From positions 1-8,931 of the forward strand of contig JAUVPN010000091.1 of the NCBI GenBank assembly GCA_030598645.1: a stretch of DNA of 8,931 nucleotides, in the 5' to 3' direction. The position numbers were made by a program, and so were the translations under genes. Shown here piece by piece: positions 1-6,976 of the stretch; the first letter of the stretch is position 1; each line of letters starts with the position of its first letter. The DNA is from Hyphomicrobium sp. (lineage in GTDB: Bacteria; Pseudomonadota; Alphaproteobacteria; Rhizobiales; Hyphomicrobiaceae). The notes beneath the pieces were generated by a model, which was not told where the DNA came from, made no database searches, and was given only the letters and a program-made list of their open reading frames with translations.

Positions 1-139
1 CCCCCCCGTGAGATGCGGGCCCCGCCTCTACGTTGTGATAAGCCAACCGCACTTCGTTAACGCACAGCTGAGCGCGGCAATGTCATACTGATCGTTGCGA
101 ACGCGTGGTGCTCACGTCAAGCTCGAGGCTAACCCCAGC

Positions 140-1648
140 ATGGATGCAAGCGCTTGGTCGATCTCCGCCATCCGTGACGCCATCGTGAAAGGCCGCGAAC
201 CCCCTCCGCTGCAATCACTGGCGACGCGCTCCTTCTATCGCTGGCTGGTCGTCGCAGTCGTCTCTATCGGCGCCTTCATGGGACAGGTGGATGCGAGCAT
301 CGCCCAACTTCTGTTGCCCACGCTTGAGCGTACCTTCGGCGCGACTCTCAGCAGCGTGAGTTGGGTTGCCGTAGCCTATCTTCTAACCATGGCAGCGTTG
401 ATGCCCGTCTTCGGACGCCTCGCCGACATCCTTGGCCACAAGCTTCTTTACGTGGCCGGCTTCGTTGTCTTCGTGGTGGGATCGGCCCTGTGCGGTTTCG
501 CGCCAGACTTGCCTATTCTCATTGCCTCTCGAATTCTGCAAGCAATTGGTGGCGCGCTGCTGTCCGCCAACAGCGTTGCGATTGTCGTCACCGCCGCGGG
601 GCCGCGAGAACGCGGGCGCGCTGTTGGCGTGCAAGCAGCTGCTCAGGCGATCGGCTTGAGTGCCGGGCCCGTAGTCGGCGGCGTGCTGTTGAACACGCTC
701 GGCTGGCAATGGGTGTTTTGGATCAACGTACCCTTCGGCATCCTCGGCGCCTTCGCGGGATGGTTGATCCTGCCCAAGACAACCAACCTGTCCAAGAACA
801 ACCACTTCGATCTACGCGGCGCTCTTCTGTTAGGCCCAATGCTCACCGCGTTCATGCTGGTCTTGAACGAAGGCCACGCCTGGGGCGTCTACTCACCGGC
901 CTTTATCGTCGTCGCCATCGTCGGCTTGACCCTGCTCTTCCTACTTGTGAGAGAAGAAAGGCGTGCCGAGGAGCCCCTACTCAATCCTCAACTCTTTGAG
1001 CGATTGGCTTTCGCGGCGGCCAACGCTGGTAGCCTTATGAGCTACGCTTTGCTTTTTGGCATCATGCTCCTCATGCCCTTCGTTTTCGAGAACGGCTATC
1101 AAGACACGCCCCTCCAAGCAGGATTAAGGTTGGCCATCATTCCGATTGCGATCAGCCTCGTCGCGCCCGTCAGCGGGCTCCTTTTTGATCGCTTCGGTCC
1201 CCGCCTGCCCACGCTCGCCGGCATGATCATCTGCGGCACTTCACTTGTTCTCTTATACTTCTCGCTTGGCGAGGCGCGCGCCGACCTCCTGGGCATAATG
1301 ATCGCCCTTGGCATTTTTGGTATGGGTCAGGGGCTCTTCACCGCCGCCAACAACGCCGCAATCATGGCCGCGGCACCGGCCGATCTGATAGGAGAGGCCG
1401 GTGGCCTGCTCAACGTGACACGGGCCTTCGGCATTAGCCTTGGCATTGCCAGCGCATCCTTGGTTTTGTCTTTGAGCCTTAAGGCGTTGGGCGACACGAG
1501 TGGCAGCACGTTTCAAGCCACCTCCACCGACCTCTTGGTCGCCAGCAGCTACGTCGTGTTGTTTCTTATTTTGTTTGCCGTTGCCGCTGCTGGCGCATCA
1601 GTACTATCGACTAGAAGATCTGCATCTCACAGCGGACCAGATACGTGA
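140..1648 (+). CDS. MFS drug/proton antiporter, DHA2 (EmrB/QacA-like) family
   Basis: Predicted inner-membrane exporter of 502 residues that would use the proton gradient to expel small toxic compounds; the substrate cannot be read from the sequence. About 35 polar residues precede the first hydrophobic segment. Visible MFS signatures, numbered from the ATG, are GQVDASIAQLLLPTL in TM1 (about 48-62), the motif A loop GRLADILGHK (92-101), the motif B-like SRILQAIGG (130-138), the antiporter motif C-like GLSAGPVVGGVLL (172-184) and WQWVFWINVPFG (189-200). The last is typical of the 14-TM DHA2 group, and length and hydrophobic spacing fit 14 helices. The frame is also open from a TTG at 95, but the ATG at 140 is preferred, with only a weak GAGG upstream. 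No HlyD-type adaptor, outer-membrane factor or regulator is visible beside it, so it may act alone or its partners lie to the left. Family call firm; drug specificity unknown. Confidence 0.9.
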   Translation: MDASAWSISAIRDAIVKGREPPPLQSLATRSFYRWLVVAVVSIGAFMGQVDASIAQLLLPTLERTFGATLSSVSWVAVAYLLTMAALMPVFGRLADILGHKLLYVAGFVVFVVGSALCGFAPDLPILIASRILQAIGGALLSANSVAIVVTAAGPRERGRAVGVQAAAQAIGLSAGPVVGGVLLNTLGWQWVFWINVPFGILGAFAGWLILPKTTNLSKNNHFDLRGALLLGPMLTAFMLVLNEGHAWGVYSPAFIVVAIVGLTLLFLLVREERRAEEPLLNPQLFERLAFAAANAGSLMSYALLFGIMLLMPFVFENGYQDTPLQAGLRLAIIPIAISLVAPVSGLLFDRFGPRLPTLAGMIICGTSLVLLYFSLGEARADLLGIMIALGIFGMGQGLFTAANNAAIMAAAPADLIGEAGGLLNVTRAFGISLGIASASLVLSLSLKALGDTSGSTFQATSTDLLVASSYVVLFLILFAVAAAGASVLSTRRSASHSGPDT

Positions 1649-1650
1649 CA

Positions 1651-1681
1651 CTTGCGCATAGGAGCCACGGAGCAGCGCGAG
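1651..1681 (+). terminator. Possible hairpin just after the MFS gene
   Basis: CTTGCGC (1651-1657) can pair with GCGCGAG (1675-1681), giving a 7-bp stem with one G-U pair that starts 3 nt after the MFS stop codon. The loop is long (17 nt) and what follows is only mildly T-rich, with no real U-tract. It may mark the end of the MFS transcript, but it is a weak intrinsic terminator and could be chance. Confidence 0.2.
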
Positions 1682-1701
1682 TTACTTCATGAGAGGAGAT
1701 A

Positions 1702-1788
1702 ATGCTCAGTTGCGGGCGCGCTCGATGGTCCTTGACGCTTTCGGGTTTAATGCCACCCCGTTCACACGACTGTCCCGGCCAGCGTTGA
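1702..1788 (+). CDS. Doubtful 28-codon ORF upstream of lysK
   Basis: A short reading frame starts with ATG at 1702 behind the purine-rich GAGAGGAGATA, one of the best Shine-Dalgarno matches in the window, although AGGAG sits only 3 nt from the ATG. It encodes 28 residues (MLSCGRARWSLTL and onward) and ends with TGA at 1786-1788, 92 nt before the lysK ATG. It contains no lysine codon, so it does not look like a lysine-sensing attenuation leader. It has no recognisable family or membrane segment. It could be a small protein, a decoy ribosome site or chance. Confidence 0.2.
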   Translation: MLSCGRARWSLTLSGLMPPRSHDCPGQR

Positions 1789-1812
1789 CGTAGCACGTCC
1801 TAGAACCATAGG
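1785..1812 (+). promoter_or_regulatory. Weak sigma70-type promoter candidate for lysK
   Basis: TTGACG at 1785-1790 matches five of six bases of the -35 consensus. With a 16-bp spacer the -10 would be CATAGG at 1807-1812, which matches only three of six. Transcription would start near 1820, giving a leader of about 60 nt before lysK. Another TTGACG at 1732-1737 has no acceptable -10 partner. A 6-bp stem with one G-U pair (1815-1820 with 1827-1832) lies close to the predicted start. Confidence 0.25.
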
Positions 1813-1880
1813 GTGGCGGCCGCGAAGTCGCCGGGCCCGTGAGGCCTTACCATCGCCCCATATTTTAAAGCTTGTCCGCA

Positions 1881-3500
1881 ATGACACCTCAGCTCGAGCC
1901 CGCACTTATCGGCGCCCTCAACGACGCCAAGGCCTGGCCTTTTGAGGAGGCCCGCCGGCTCATCAAGCGTTTAAATAAGATCAAAGTCGGCACAGCCAAA
2001 ACCGTAATATTTGAGACAGGCTACGGACCCTCTGGCTTGCCGCACATCGGTACATTCAGCGAGGTCGCGCGCACGTCCATGGTGCGCCAGGCCTTTGAGG
2101 TGCTGACAGAAGGAAAGTACAACACCCGCCTGATTTGCTTTTCTGACGACATGGACGGTTTGCGCAAGGTGCCCGACAATGTCCCGAACAAGGAGTTATT
2201 GAGCGCACATCTGCATAAACCGCTGTCGCGAGTGCCCGATCCGTTCGCTGACGGTTACCCGAGCTTTGCCGCGCACAATAATGCGCGCCTGCGCGCCTTC
2301 CTCGATCAGTTTGGGTTTGACTACGAGTTCTTCTCCGCCACTGAGTGCTACGAGTCCGGCCGGCTGGATGAGACGTTGCTGAAGATGCTCGAGGCCTATG
2401 ACGAAGTCATGGACATCATCTTACCTACGTTGGGGCCTGAGCGTCGCGCCACCTATTCACCATTCCTTCCCATTTGCCCGCGGACAGGTCACGTCCTACA
2501 GGTTCCAATGATCGGGCGGGATCCCAAAAAAGGGACGATCGTCTATGAGGACCCAGAAACGGGCCAGAAGGTAGAGACACCAGTCACTGGCGGACACGTT
2601 AAGTGTCAGTGGAAGGCGGATTGGGCACTTCGGTGGGTCGCGCTCGACGTTGACTATGAGATGGCTGGAAAGGATCTCATCGATTCCGTGACGCTCTCAT
2701 CGAAGGTCTGCCGCGCGCTCGGCGGGACGCCGCCAGAAGGTTTCAACTACGAGCTGTTCTTAGACGATAAGGGCGAAAAAATCTCCAAGTCCAAGGGCAA
2801 TGGCCTGTCTGTCGAGGAGTGGCTTTTGTATGCCTCGCCCGAGAGTCTGTCACTGTTCATGTTCCAGAAGCCGCGCTCTGCTAAGCGGCTTTATTTCGAC
2901 GTCATCCCACGTGCCGTCGATGAGTACCTGCAGTTCACCACAGCCTATCCCTCTCAAGAGCCTAAGCAGAAGCTAGACAGCCCCGTGTGGCATATTCATG
3001 CGGGACACCCCCCTGCCGTCGATATGCCAATCACGTTTGGGCTACTCTTAAACCTTGTCTCGGCATCGAATGCACACGACGCGGACGTGCTGTGGGGCTT
3101 TATTCGCCGTCTAGCCCCCGACGCCAGTCCCAAAAAGTTTCCCGTCCTGAACAAGCTTGTCGGCTACGCTCTGCGCTACTACGCCGACTTCGTTGAACCT
3201 TCCAAGACGTTTCGCGCTCCGACGGACACCGAGCGTGGTGCCCTTAAAGCCCTCAATGCCGAGCTGGCCAACGTCCAGCCGGGTGCAAGCGCTCAGGAAC
3301 TTCAGACCATTGTCTATGAGACCGGCAAGACAAATGGTTTTGCCGAAAATCTACGAGACTGGTTCAAGGCCATCTATGAGGTTCTGCTGGGCCAATCCCA
3401 GGGGCCGCGATTCGGTGGCTTTATTAAGCTCTATGGCATCGACGAGACGCGCGCCCTGATCGACAAGGCGCTAAAAGGTGAACTCGTAAAGGCGGCGTGA
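1881..3500 (+). CDS. lysK: Lysyl-tRNA synthetase, class I
   Basis: Cytoplasmic enzyme of 539 residues that joins lysine to tRNA-Lys using ATP. It belongs to the class I (Rossmann-fold) lysyl-tRNA synthetases, found in archaea, Alphaproteobacteria, spirochaetes and few other bacteria, and not to the class II LysS type of E. coli. Numbered from the ATG at 1881, the HIGH-type signature reads HIGT at 55-58 within [13 protein letters not shown]. The family block [11 protein letters not shown] lies at 242-252, and the KMSKS-type loop reads KISKSKG at 300-306. Both ATP-binding signatures are present and the length is normal, so it should be active. The frame opens with a TTG at 1872, but the ATG is better placed behind AAAG at 1867-1870. 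It stands alone on the plus strand and converges with the GmrSD-like gene. Confidence 0.96.
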   Translation: MTPQLEPALIGALNDAKAWPFEEARRLIKRLNKIKVGTAKTVIFETGYGPSGLPHIGTFSEVARTSMVRQAFEVLTEGKYNTRLICFSDDMDGLRKVPDNVPNKELLSAHLHKPLSRVPDPFADGYPSFAAHNNARLRAFLDQFGFDYEFFSATECYESGRLDETLLKMLEAYDEVMDIILPTLGPERRATYSPFLPICPRTGHVLQVPMIGRDPKKGTIVYEDPETGQKVETPVTGGHVKCQWKADWALRWVALDVDYEMAGKDLIDSVTLSSKVCRALGGTPPEGFNYELFLDDKGEKISKSKGNGLSVEEWLLYASPESLSLFMFQKPRSAKRLYFDVIPRAVDEYLQFTTAYPSQEPKQKLDSPVWHIHAGHPPAVDMPITFGLLLNLVSASNAHDADVLWGFIRRLAPDASPKKFPVLNKLVGYALRYYADFVEPSKTFRAPTDTERGALKALNAELANVQPGASAQELQTIVYETGKTNGFAENLRDWFKAIYEVLLGQSQGPRFGGFIKLYGIDETRALIDKALKGELVKAA

Positions 3501-3525
3501 TTGATGAGGCCGAAGCCTACGCTGC
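3492..3525. terminator. Bidirectional hairpin across the convergent gene ends
   Basis: GCGGCGT (3492-3498) pairs with ACGCTGC (3519-3525), seven pairs with one G-U. AGGC (3507-3510) pairs with GCCT (3515-3518) around a four-base loop. Bases 3499-3506 bulge on one side, and the two stems stack on the other. Read from the minus strand, the inner hairpin is AGGC-UUCG-GCCU, the very stable cUUCGg tetraloop; on the plus strand the loop is CGAA. It overlaps the ends of both genes, so it could protect or end both transcripts. There is no U-tract on either side, so it is not a canonical intrinsic terminator. Confidence 0.35.
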
Positions 3526-5262
3526 ACCTCGGGTGTGCGATCTCATGCCGACAACATCAATCCCCCAGATTTCGCGGATGATGCTCAAGAGCTGGGTCTC
3601 GCGCACACGAATTTCCCGTGCACCCCAAATATTGGCGTCAACCACATCGCGAGTAATAGCGAGCACGGGACACTCATCAACCATGCCGCGATAGATCTCG
3701 CGCTTGCGCGCAAAGTCTTGATTGCGCGCACTATCGTTTTGTCGCGGCGTGACCGCTACGAGGTTTCCTAGACTCTCGGTGCAAGTTTCGCGCTCTTCAG
3801 AATCGGGGAGCCAACGCCGCCATTCGCTATTCGCGGCAGGGCGCTGCGGGAGCACGTGCTCAACGCTGTAGTCTCCTGGATCAAGAACTGTCGTGTTCCT
3901 GGCAATCTCGTCGTTCAGGCGCAAGAGGAGTAATTTACAAATTTGCTGGTCGCGCCGGTAAAGTGTGCGCAGATGGTAGCTGATATTGCGCACCTCTTCG
4001 CGCGTAACTTGGAACGGTCCCTCGCCAGATACGATCGGCTGGCCGGTCTTTATTGCACTAATTACAGCAGCGAAACGGCGCATGCGTTTGCCTTTGCCAT
4101 TGCAGAGTAGGCGCATCAAGTAAGCAAGGCGATCAATCTCCTTGAGCAGAACCGTCGCGCGCTTCGGATCATGCTGATATTGCTGCAAAGCCAGAATACC
4201 GGCAGGGGCCCAGTCTCCTTCTGGAAGCCGACCTAGATAAACGAGATAGCGACGTGTCTCCGCGTCGATCGGAAGTTCAATATCGGTTGCGCTGCGGAGC
4301 ACGTGATAGGAATGCGCCAGGGGCGTTACGATCGTCTTCAGAAACGGTTCAGTCCCGCCCGTTTCGCGCACCAAACGACGAACACCGGTGATTATTTTGG
4401 ACTCACTATGTCCATAAATATTGAACAAGTGGCTGAAGAATGTCTCGAAAGACGGCCCTAGCTTGCTGGCTGCGCTCTCCCATTGCGTCAGAGCGTTGCC
4501 AGCGCGGTCGGGAGGCACGCCCTTCAGCAACTCCGCTTTCAAAATGTCGTTGCGCTGCAGACTTCTGCCACGCTCATTGAGCACCGCAAACACGTTATGT
4601 GCGCGGTCGATGTCTCGCGTTAGAACGACGACAAAGTGACACTTGACGCACAGGAAATCGGCCAAGCGGCCCTGATCCGCATCGCTGAGAGCAGCAAGCT
4701 CCGTAATAAGGTGCTCGCGCACTGCAAATAACCGCTCCTCTGCCTCGCTCTCAATCCCTTGCGTCGGCATTGCCCCGCAGCCGCCGCGCGTTTGCACATA
4801 GTCTTGTAGGAATTGCTGCTCGTGATTTCGCAACTCAATACGAAACTGCGCGTCCTTCGATGCCATGGCTGTGGAATCGGCGCCGATCAGTTGGTCAAGC
4901 CTCCGCCCTCCCCACTGCCATTTTTCAGTCCCGAGGTCACGCAGGACAGCAGCAATTATCGAAAGCGTTATGAGGCGTTGCTGACCATCAATAATCTCGA
5001 ACACGCGCGGCTCTGTTTCTCCAGCCTTGGGGAGGTCCCCGCCGGCCGGATCGAGCAAAATGATTGTTCCGATAAAGTAATCCGGCTCAGCCGGCGCCCC
5101 GTCGCCAACCAGCCCGGCCGCTGCAAGAATGTCTTCCAGCAGTTGTCCGGCTTCCATCGTGGTCCAGGAGTACGGCCTCTGGTAGCACGGCACCGTGAAG
5201 TGGAACGGCGTGGAAAAAAGATCGAAGACTGTAAGCGACGCCGTTGGCAGAACAGAAAACAT
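3517..5262 (-). CDS. GmrSD-like DUF262-DUF1524 protein, probable type IV restriction nuclease
   Basis: Single-chain protein of 581 residues with the two-domain layout of fused GmrS/GmrD enzymes. The N-terminal DUF262 (ParB-like NTPase) domain shows VPCYQRPYSW at 24-33, FIGTIIL at 63-69, the signature DGQQRLITL at 92-100 and VLNERGRSLQRNDILK at 227-242. The C-terminal DUF1524 HNH/beta-beta-alpha-metal nuclease domain shows EHVLPQ at 468-473 with the presumed catalytic His469. It continues with ESLGNLVAVTPRQND at 496-510 (Asn500, Asn509) and NQDFARKREIY at 514-524. In characterised relatives (GmrSD, SspE) such proteins recognise modified DNA and cut or nick it, restricting phage. Target modification and nucleotide preference cannot be read here. 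All key residues seem intact. The ATG at 5262 follows GAAGAAG at a sensible distance. No modification genes (dnd, ssp, brx or methylase) are visible, so it looks solitary. Defence role is inferred from the family; the domain call is firm. Confidence 0.9.
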   Translation of the reverse strand: MFSVLPTASLTVFDLFSTPFHFTVPCYQRPYSWTTMEAGQLLEDILAAAGLVGDGAPAEPDYFIGTIILLDPAGGDLPKAGETEPRVFEIIDGQQRLITLSIIAAVLRDLGTEKWQWGGRRLDQLIGADSTAMASKDAQFRIELRNHEQQFLQDYVQTRGGCGAMPTQGIESEAEERLFAVREHLITELAALSDADQGRLADFLCVKCHFVVVLTRDIDRAHNVFAVLNERGRSLQRNDILKAELLKGVPPDRAGNALTQWESAASKLGPSFETFFSHLFNIYGHSESKIITGVRRLVRETGGTEPFLKTIVTPLAHSYHVLRSATDIELPIDAETRRYLVYLGRLPEGDWAPAGILALQQYQHDPKRATVLLKEIDRLAYLMRLLCNGKGKRMRRFAAVISAIKTGQPIVSGEGPFQVTREEVRNISYHLRTLYRRDQQICKLLLLRLNDEIARNTTVLDPGDYSVEHVLPQRPAANSEWRRWLPDSEERETCTESLGNLVAVTPRQNDSARNQDFARKREIYRGMVDECPVLAITRDVVDANIWGAREIRVRETQLLSIIREIWGIDVVGMRSHTRGAA

Positions 5263-5289
5263 TGATCTTCTTCGTGCTTATTCACTTCA

Positions 5290-5306
5290 CATGCGTTACG
5301 CGCATG
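5290..5306. repeat. Inverted repeat upstream of the GmrSD-like gene
   Basis: CATGCG (5290-5295) and CGCATG (5301-5306) form a perfect 6-bp inverted repeat around TTACG. It ends 27 bp upstream of the GmrSD-like start codon, within or just below where a promoter would be. On the minus strand TTGAGA is a possible -35 further upstream, but I see no convincing -10 with it. The repeat could be an operator for a repressor of the defence gene or a small leader hairpin. It is short enough to be chance. Confidence 0.25.
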
Positions 5307-5336
5307 CGACGTCTTATCTCAAGAGGCGACGCTAGC

Positions 5337-5513
5337 ATGTCTAAACTAATAGCGACAGACTCGTCGCGCCAAATGGGGATACTTGCTTTGGAACAAATCT
5401 CATCCGGTTCTGACGAAATGAGACACAAACCCCGCGCGCCGAGACAAATCATCCCGGCACTGCGCGCCAAGCCCCGAATGGCAGTCGGTTCACTCCACGT
5501 GGCGGCACCATGA
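5337..5513 (+). CDS. Doubtful 58-codon ORF ahead of the DUF952 gene
   Basis: A plus-strand frame runs from ATG at 5337, with GAGG at 5323-5326 ten bases upstream, to TGA at 5511-5513. The stop shares ATGA with the DUF952 start at 5510, the arrangement expected for translational coupling. The 58-residue product (MSKLIATDSSRQMGILALEQ and onward) is basic towards its end, has no membrane segment and matches no family I recognise. The same frame stays open upstream to 5244. It might be a short coupled leader gene, but composition gives no strong coding signal and it could be ordinary 5' untranslated sequence. Confidence 0.2.
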   Translation: MSKLIATDSSRQMGILALEQISSGSDEMRHKPRAPRQIIPALRAKPRMAVGSLHVAAP

Positions 5514-5881
5514 TGCGGGATGCAGACGCGACCCAACGCGTTTTCAAAATTACAACGCGCGCCGCATGGGAAGCAGCCTGCGATCTCGGAACCTTACCTG
5601 CCTCAGATGATGACCGTCGGGATGGCTTCATTCATCTTTCCTCGCCTCACCAGATTGCCGGAACACTCGCCAAACACTTCAAAGACCAAGCAGACCTAGT
5701 GCTGATCGAGTTCGATACTGAAATGCTAGGTAACGATCTGCGATGGGAACGTTCACGCGGGGGGGATCTTTTTCCACACCTTTATGCTTCGCTCCCTACA
5801 GCCGCCGCTCGCGCTGCACACTCGCTGCAACTGAATTCGAAGGGGGTGCCCGTCGTGCCGGAGGATATCACCGAATGTTGA
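5510..5881 (+). CDS. DUF952 family protein, function unknown
   Basis: Small soluble protein of 123 residues, about the usual length for the family, with no signal peptide or membrane segment. It carries the DUF952 signatures in order: VFKITTRAAWEAA near the start, DDRRDGFIHLSSPHQ at about 34-48, LAKHFKDQADLVLIEFD at about 53-69, and LRWERSRGGDLFPHLYASLP at about 75-94. The conserved DGFIHLS and FPHLY elements are complete. No biochemical function is established for this family as far as I know. Its stop overlaps the pyrD start by 7 nt, so the two are very likely co-transcribed and translationally coupled, an arrangement I associate with Alphaproteobacteria. That suggests a link with pyrimidine metabolism only by association. 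A second ATG at 5513 is an equally possible start; neither has a strong ribosome site. Confidence 0.88.
   Translation: MMRDADATQRVFKITTRAAWEAACDLGTLPASDDDRRDGFIHLSSPHQIAGTLAKHFKDQADLVLIEFDTEMLGNDLRWERSRGGDLFPHLYASLPTAAARAAHSLQLNSKGVPVVPEDITEC
5860..5864 (+). promoter_or_regulatory. Ribosome binding site fixing the pyrD start
   Basis: GGAGG at 5860-5864 lies inside the end of the DUF952 gene, ten bases before the ATG at 5875. It is a near-perfect Shine-Dalgarno sequence and shows that pyrD begins at 5875, not at the earlier ATG at 5743 in the same open frame. Confidence 0.75.
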
Positions 5882-6966
5882 GAGGGCTATTTGACCTGGC
5901 TCCGCGGCTATTGACGCTGCTCCCACCAGAAGAAGCGCACGAGCTGACCTTGCGGTCATTAGAGCGCGGCCTATTTTTTCGCGCTCGCGGACCGGACCAT
6001 CCCTCTTTGACGCTAAGCTTTGCAGGGCTAACGCTACCCAATCCTATCGGCATCGCCGCAGGCTTCGATAAGGACGCGCGCGTGCCGGATGCGCTTCTCG
6101 CCCTAGGCTGCGGATTTGCCGAGATTGGTTCGGTCACGCCCTTGGCGCAGCCCGGAAATCCGCCAACGCGGGTCTTTCGCTTGAGGCAGGACCGCGCCGT
6201 AATCAATCGGCTAGGCTTCAATAATGGCGGTCACCAAGCGGCCCTAGTGCGCCTACTGAAGCGTCAACCCGGCCGCGTGGTCGGCGTTAATATCGGCGCC
6301 AACAAGAATGCGAAGGATCGAATTGATGACTTTGTTGGGGGCATTAAGACCTTTAGCGAGGTCGCCTCCTACTTCACCGTCAATATTTCCTCTCCAAACA
6401 CGCCCGGCTTGCGCGACTTGCAAGCGCCGGAGGCGCTCAACGAACTTCTAAGCCGTCTGATGGACGCTCGCGCCAACCTTGTCGCGGCAGGCAAACCTAA
6501 GCGGCCAATTGTCGTTAAGCTCTCTCCTGACATTGCCGAGGAGGACTTAGCTCCCATCATCGCGCGCCTTGCTTCGCACAACGTAGACGCCATTGCCATA
6601 TCGAATACAACGCTTACGCGACCTGGACTGCGCGATCCAGCTGCACGCGAAGCCGGCGGACTGTCGGGACGTCCATTATTTCACCGATCGACGGTCATGC
6701 TCGCACGGATCTTTCAAGCGACGAGGGGTAAAATCCCCCTCATTGGCATAGGCGGTATCGATAGTGGTCCGACGGCGCTTGCAAAAATCGAAGCCGGTGC
6801 CACGCTTATTCAGCTCTACACGGGCCTGATCTACGAGGGACCAGGTCTCATCCAACGCATCAAAGACGACTTAACCGAAGCCGTACGACGTCACGGGAAT
6901 TTTGCCATCACCGACCTTGTCGGAAAAAGTGCACAGGCGTGGGCAGCAAAACCGCTAGACAACTAG
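5875..6966 (+). CDS. pyrD: Dihydroorotate dehydrogenase (quinone), class 2
   Basis: FMN enzyme of 363 residues that oxidises dihydroorotate to orotate, the fourth step of de novo pyrimidine synthesis, passing electrons to membrane quinone. Signatures are PNPIGIAAGFDKDARV (55-70), INRLGFNN (110-117), NIGANKN (139-145) and the active-site loop VNISSPNTPGLRDLQ (169-183). Ser173 is the expected catalytic base, serine being the hallmark of class 2 rather than the cysteine of class 1. Further on are IVVKLSPD (212-219), ISNTT (242-246), GGLSGRPLF (261-269) and the FMN-phosphate site IGIGGIDSG (290-298). The N-terminal LFDLAPRLLTLLPPEEAHELTLRSL-type helical segment, broken by prolines, fits the quinone-tunnel and membrane-association domain. 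Length is normal and all motifs are intact. The start at 5875 is set by GGAGG and the 7-nt overlap with DUF952, giving a probable two-gene operon. It converges with the DUF6460-like gene, 10 bp away. Confidence 0.97.
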   Translation: MLRGLFDLAPRLLTLLPPEEAHELTLRSLERGLFFRARGPDHPSLTLSFAGLTLPNPIGIAAGFDKDARVPDALLALGCGFAEIGSVTPLAQPGNPPTRVFRLRQDRAVINRLGFNNGGHQAALVRLLKRQPGRVVGVNIGANKNAKDRIDDFVGGIKTFSEVASYFTVNISSPNTPGLRDLQAPEALNELLSRLMDARANLVAAGKPKRPIVVKLSPDIAEEDLAPIIARLASHNVDAIAISNTTLTRPGLRDPAAREAGGLSGRPLFHRSTVMLARIFQATRGKIPLIGIGGIDSGPTALAKIEAGATLIQLYTGLIYEGPGLIQRIKDDLTEAVRRHGNFAITDLVGKSAQAWAAKPLDN

Positions 6967-6976
6967 TCGCCCGTCT

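Noticed and set aside
95..139. TTG start at 95 for the MFS transporter
   Set aside because: No ribosome site before the TTG; the ATG at 140 leaves a normal N-terminus. The choice remains uncertain.
361..999. 212-residue plus-strand frame inside the MFS gene
   Set aside because: It is a shadow frame, rich in Arg, Cys and Ser with no domain, fully inside a strongly recognised transporter.
1789..1880. T-box or lysine riboswitch in the lysK leader
   Set aside because: Only a 6-bp stem is visible, with no T-box sequence or lysine-aptamer architecture, and the leader is too short.
4813..5265. 150-residue plus-strand frame opposite the GmrSD-like gene
   Set aside because: Antisense to the well-supported DUF262 domain coding region, with no recognisable motif.
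5743..5874. N-terminal extension of PyrD by 44 residues from an earlier ATG
   Set aside because: It overlaps the DUF952 coding region in another frame, has no family similarity, and GGAGG plus the normal class 2 N-terminus place the start at 5875.
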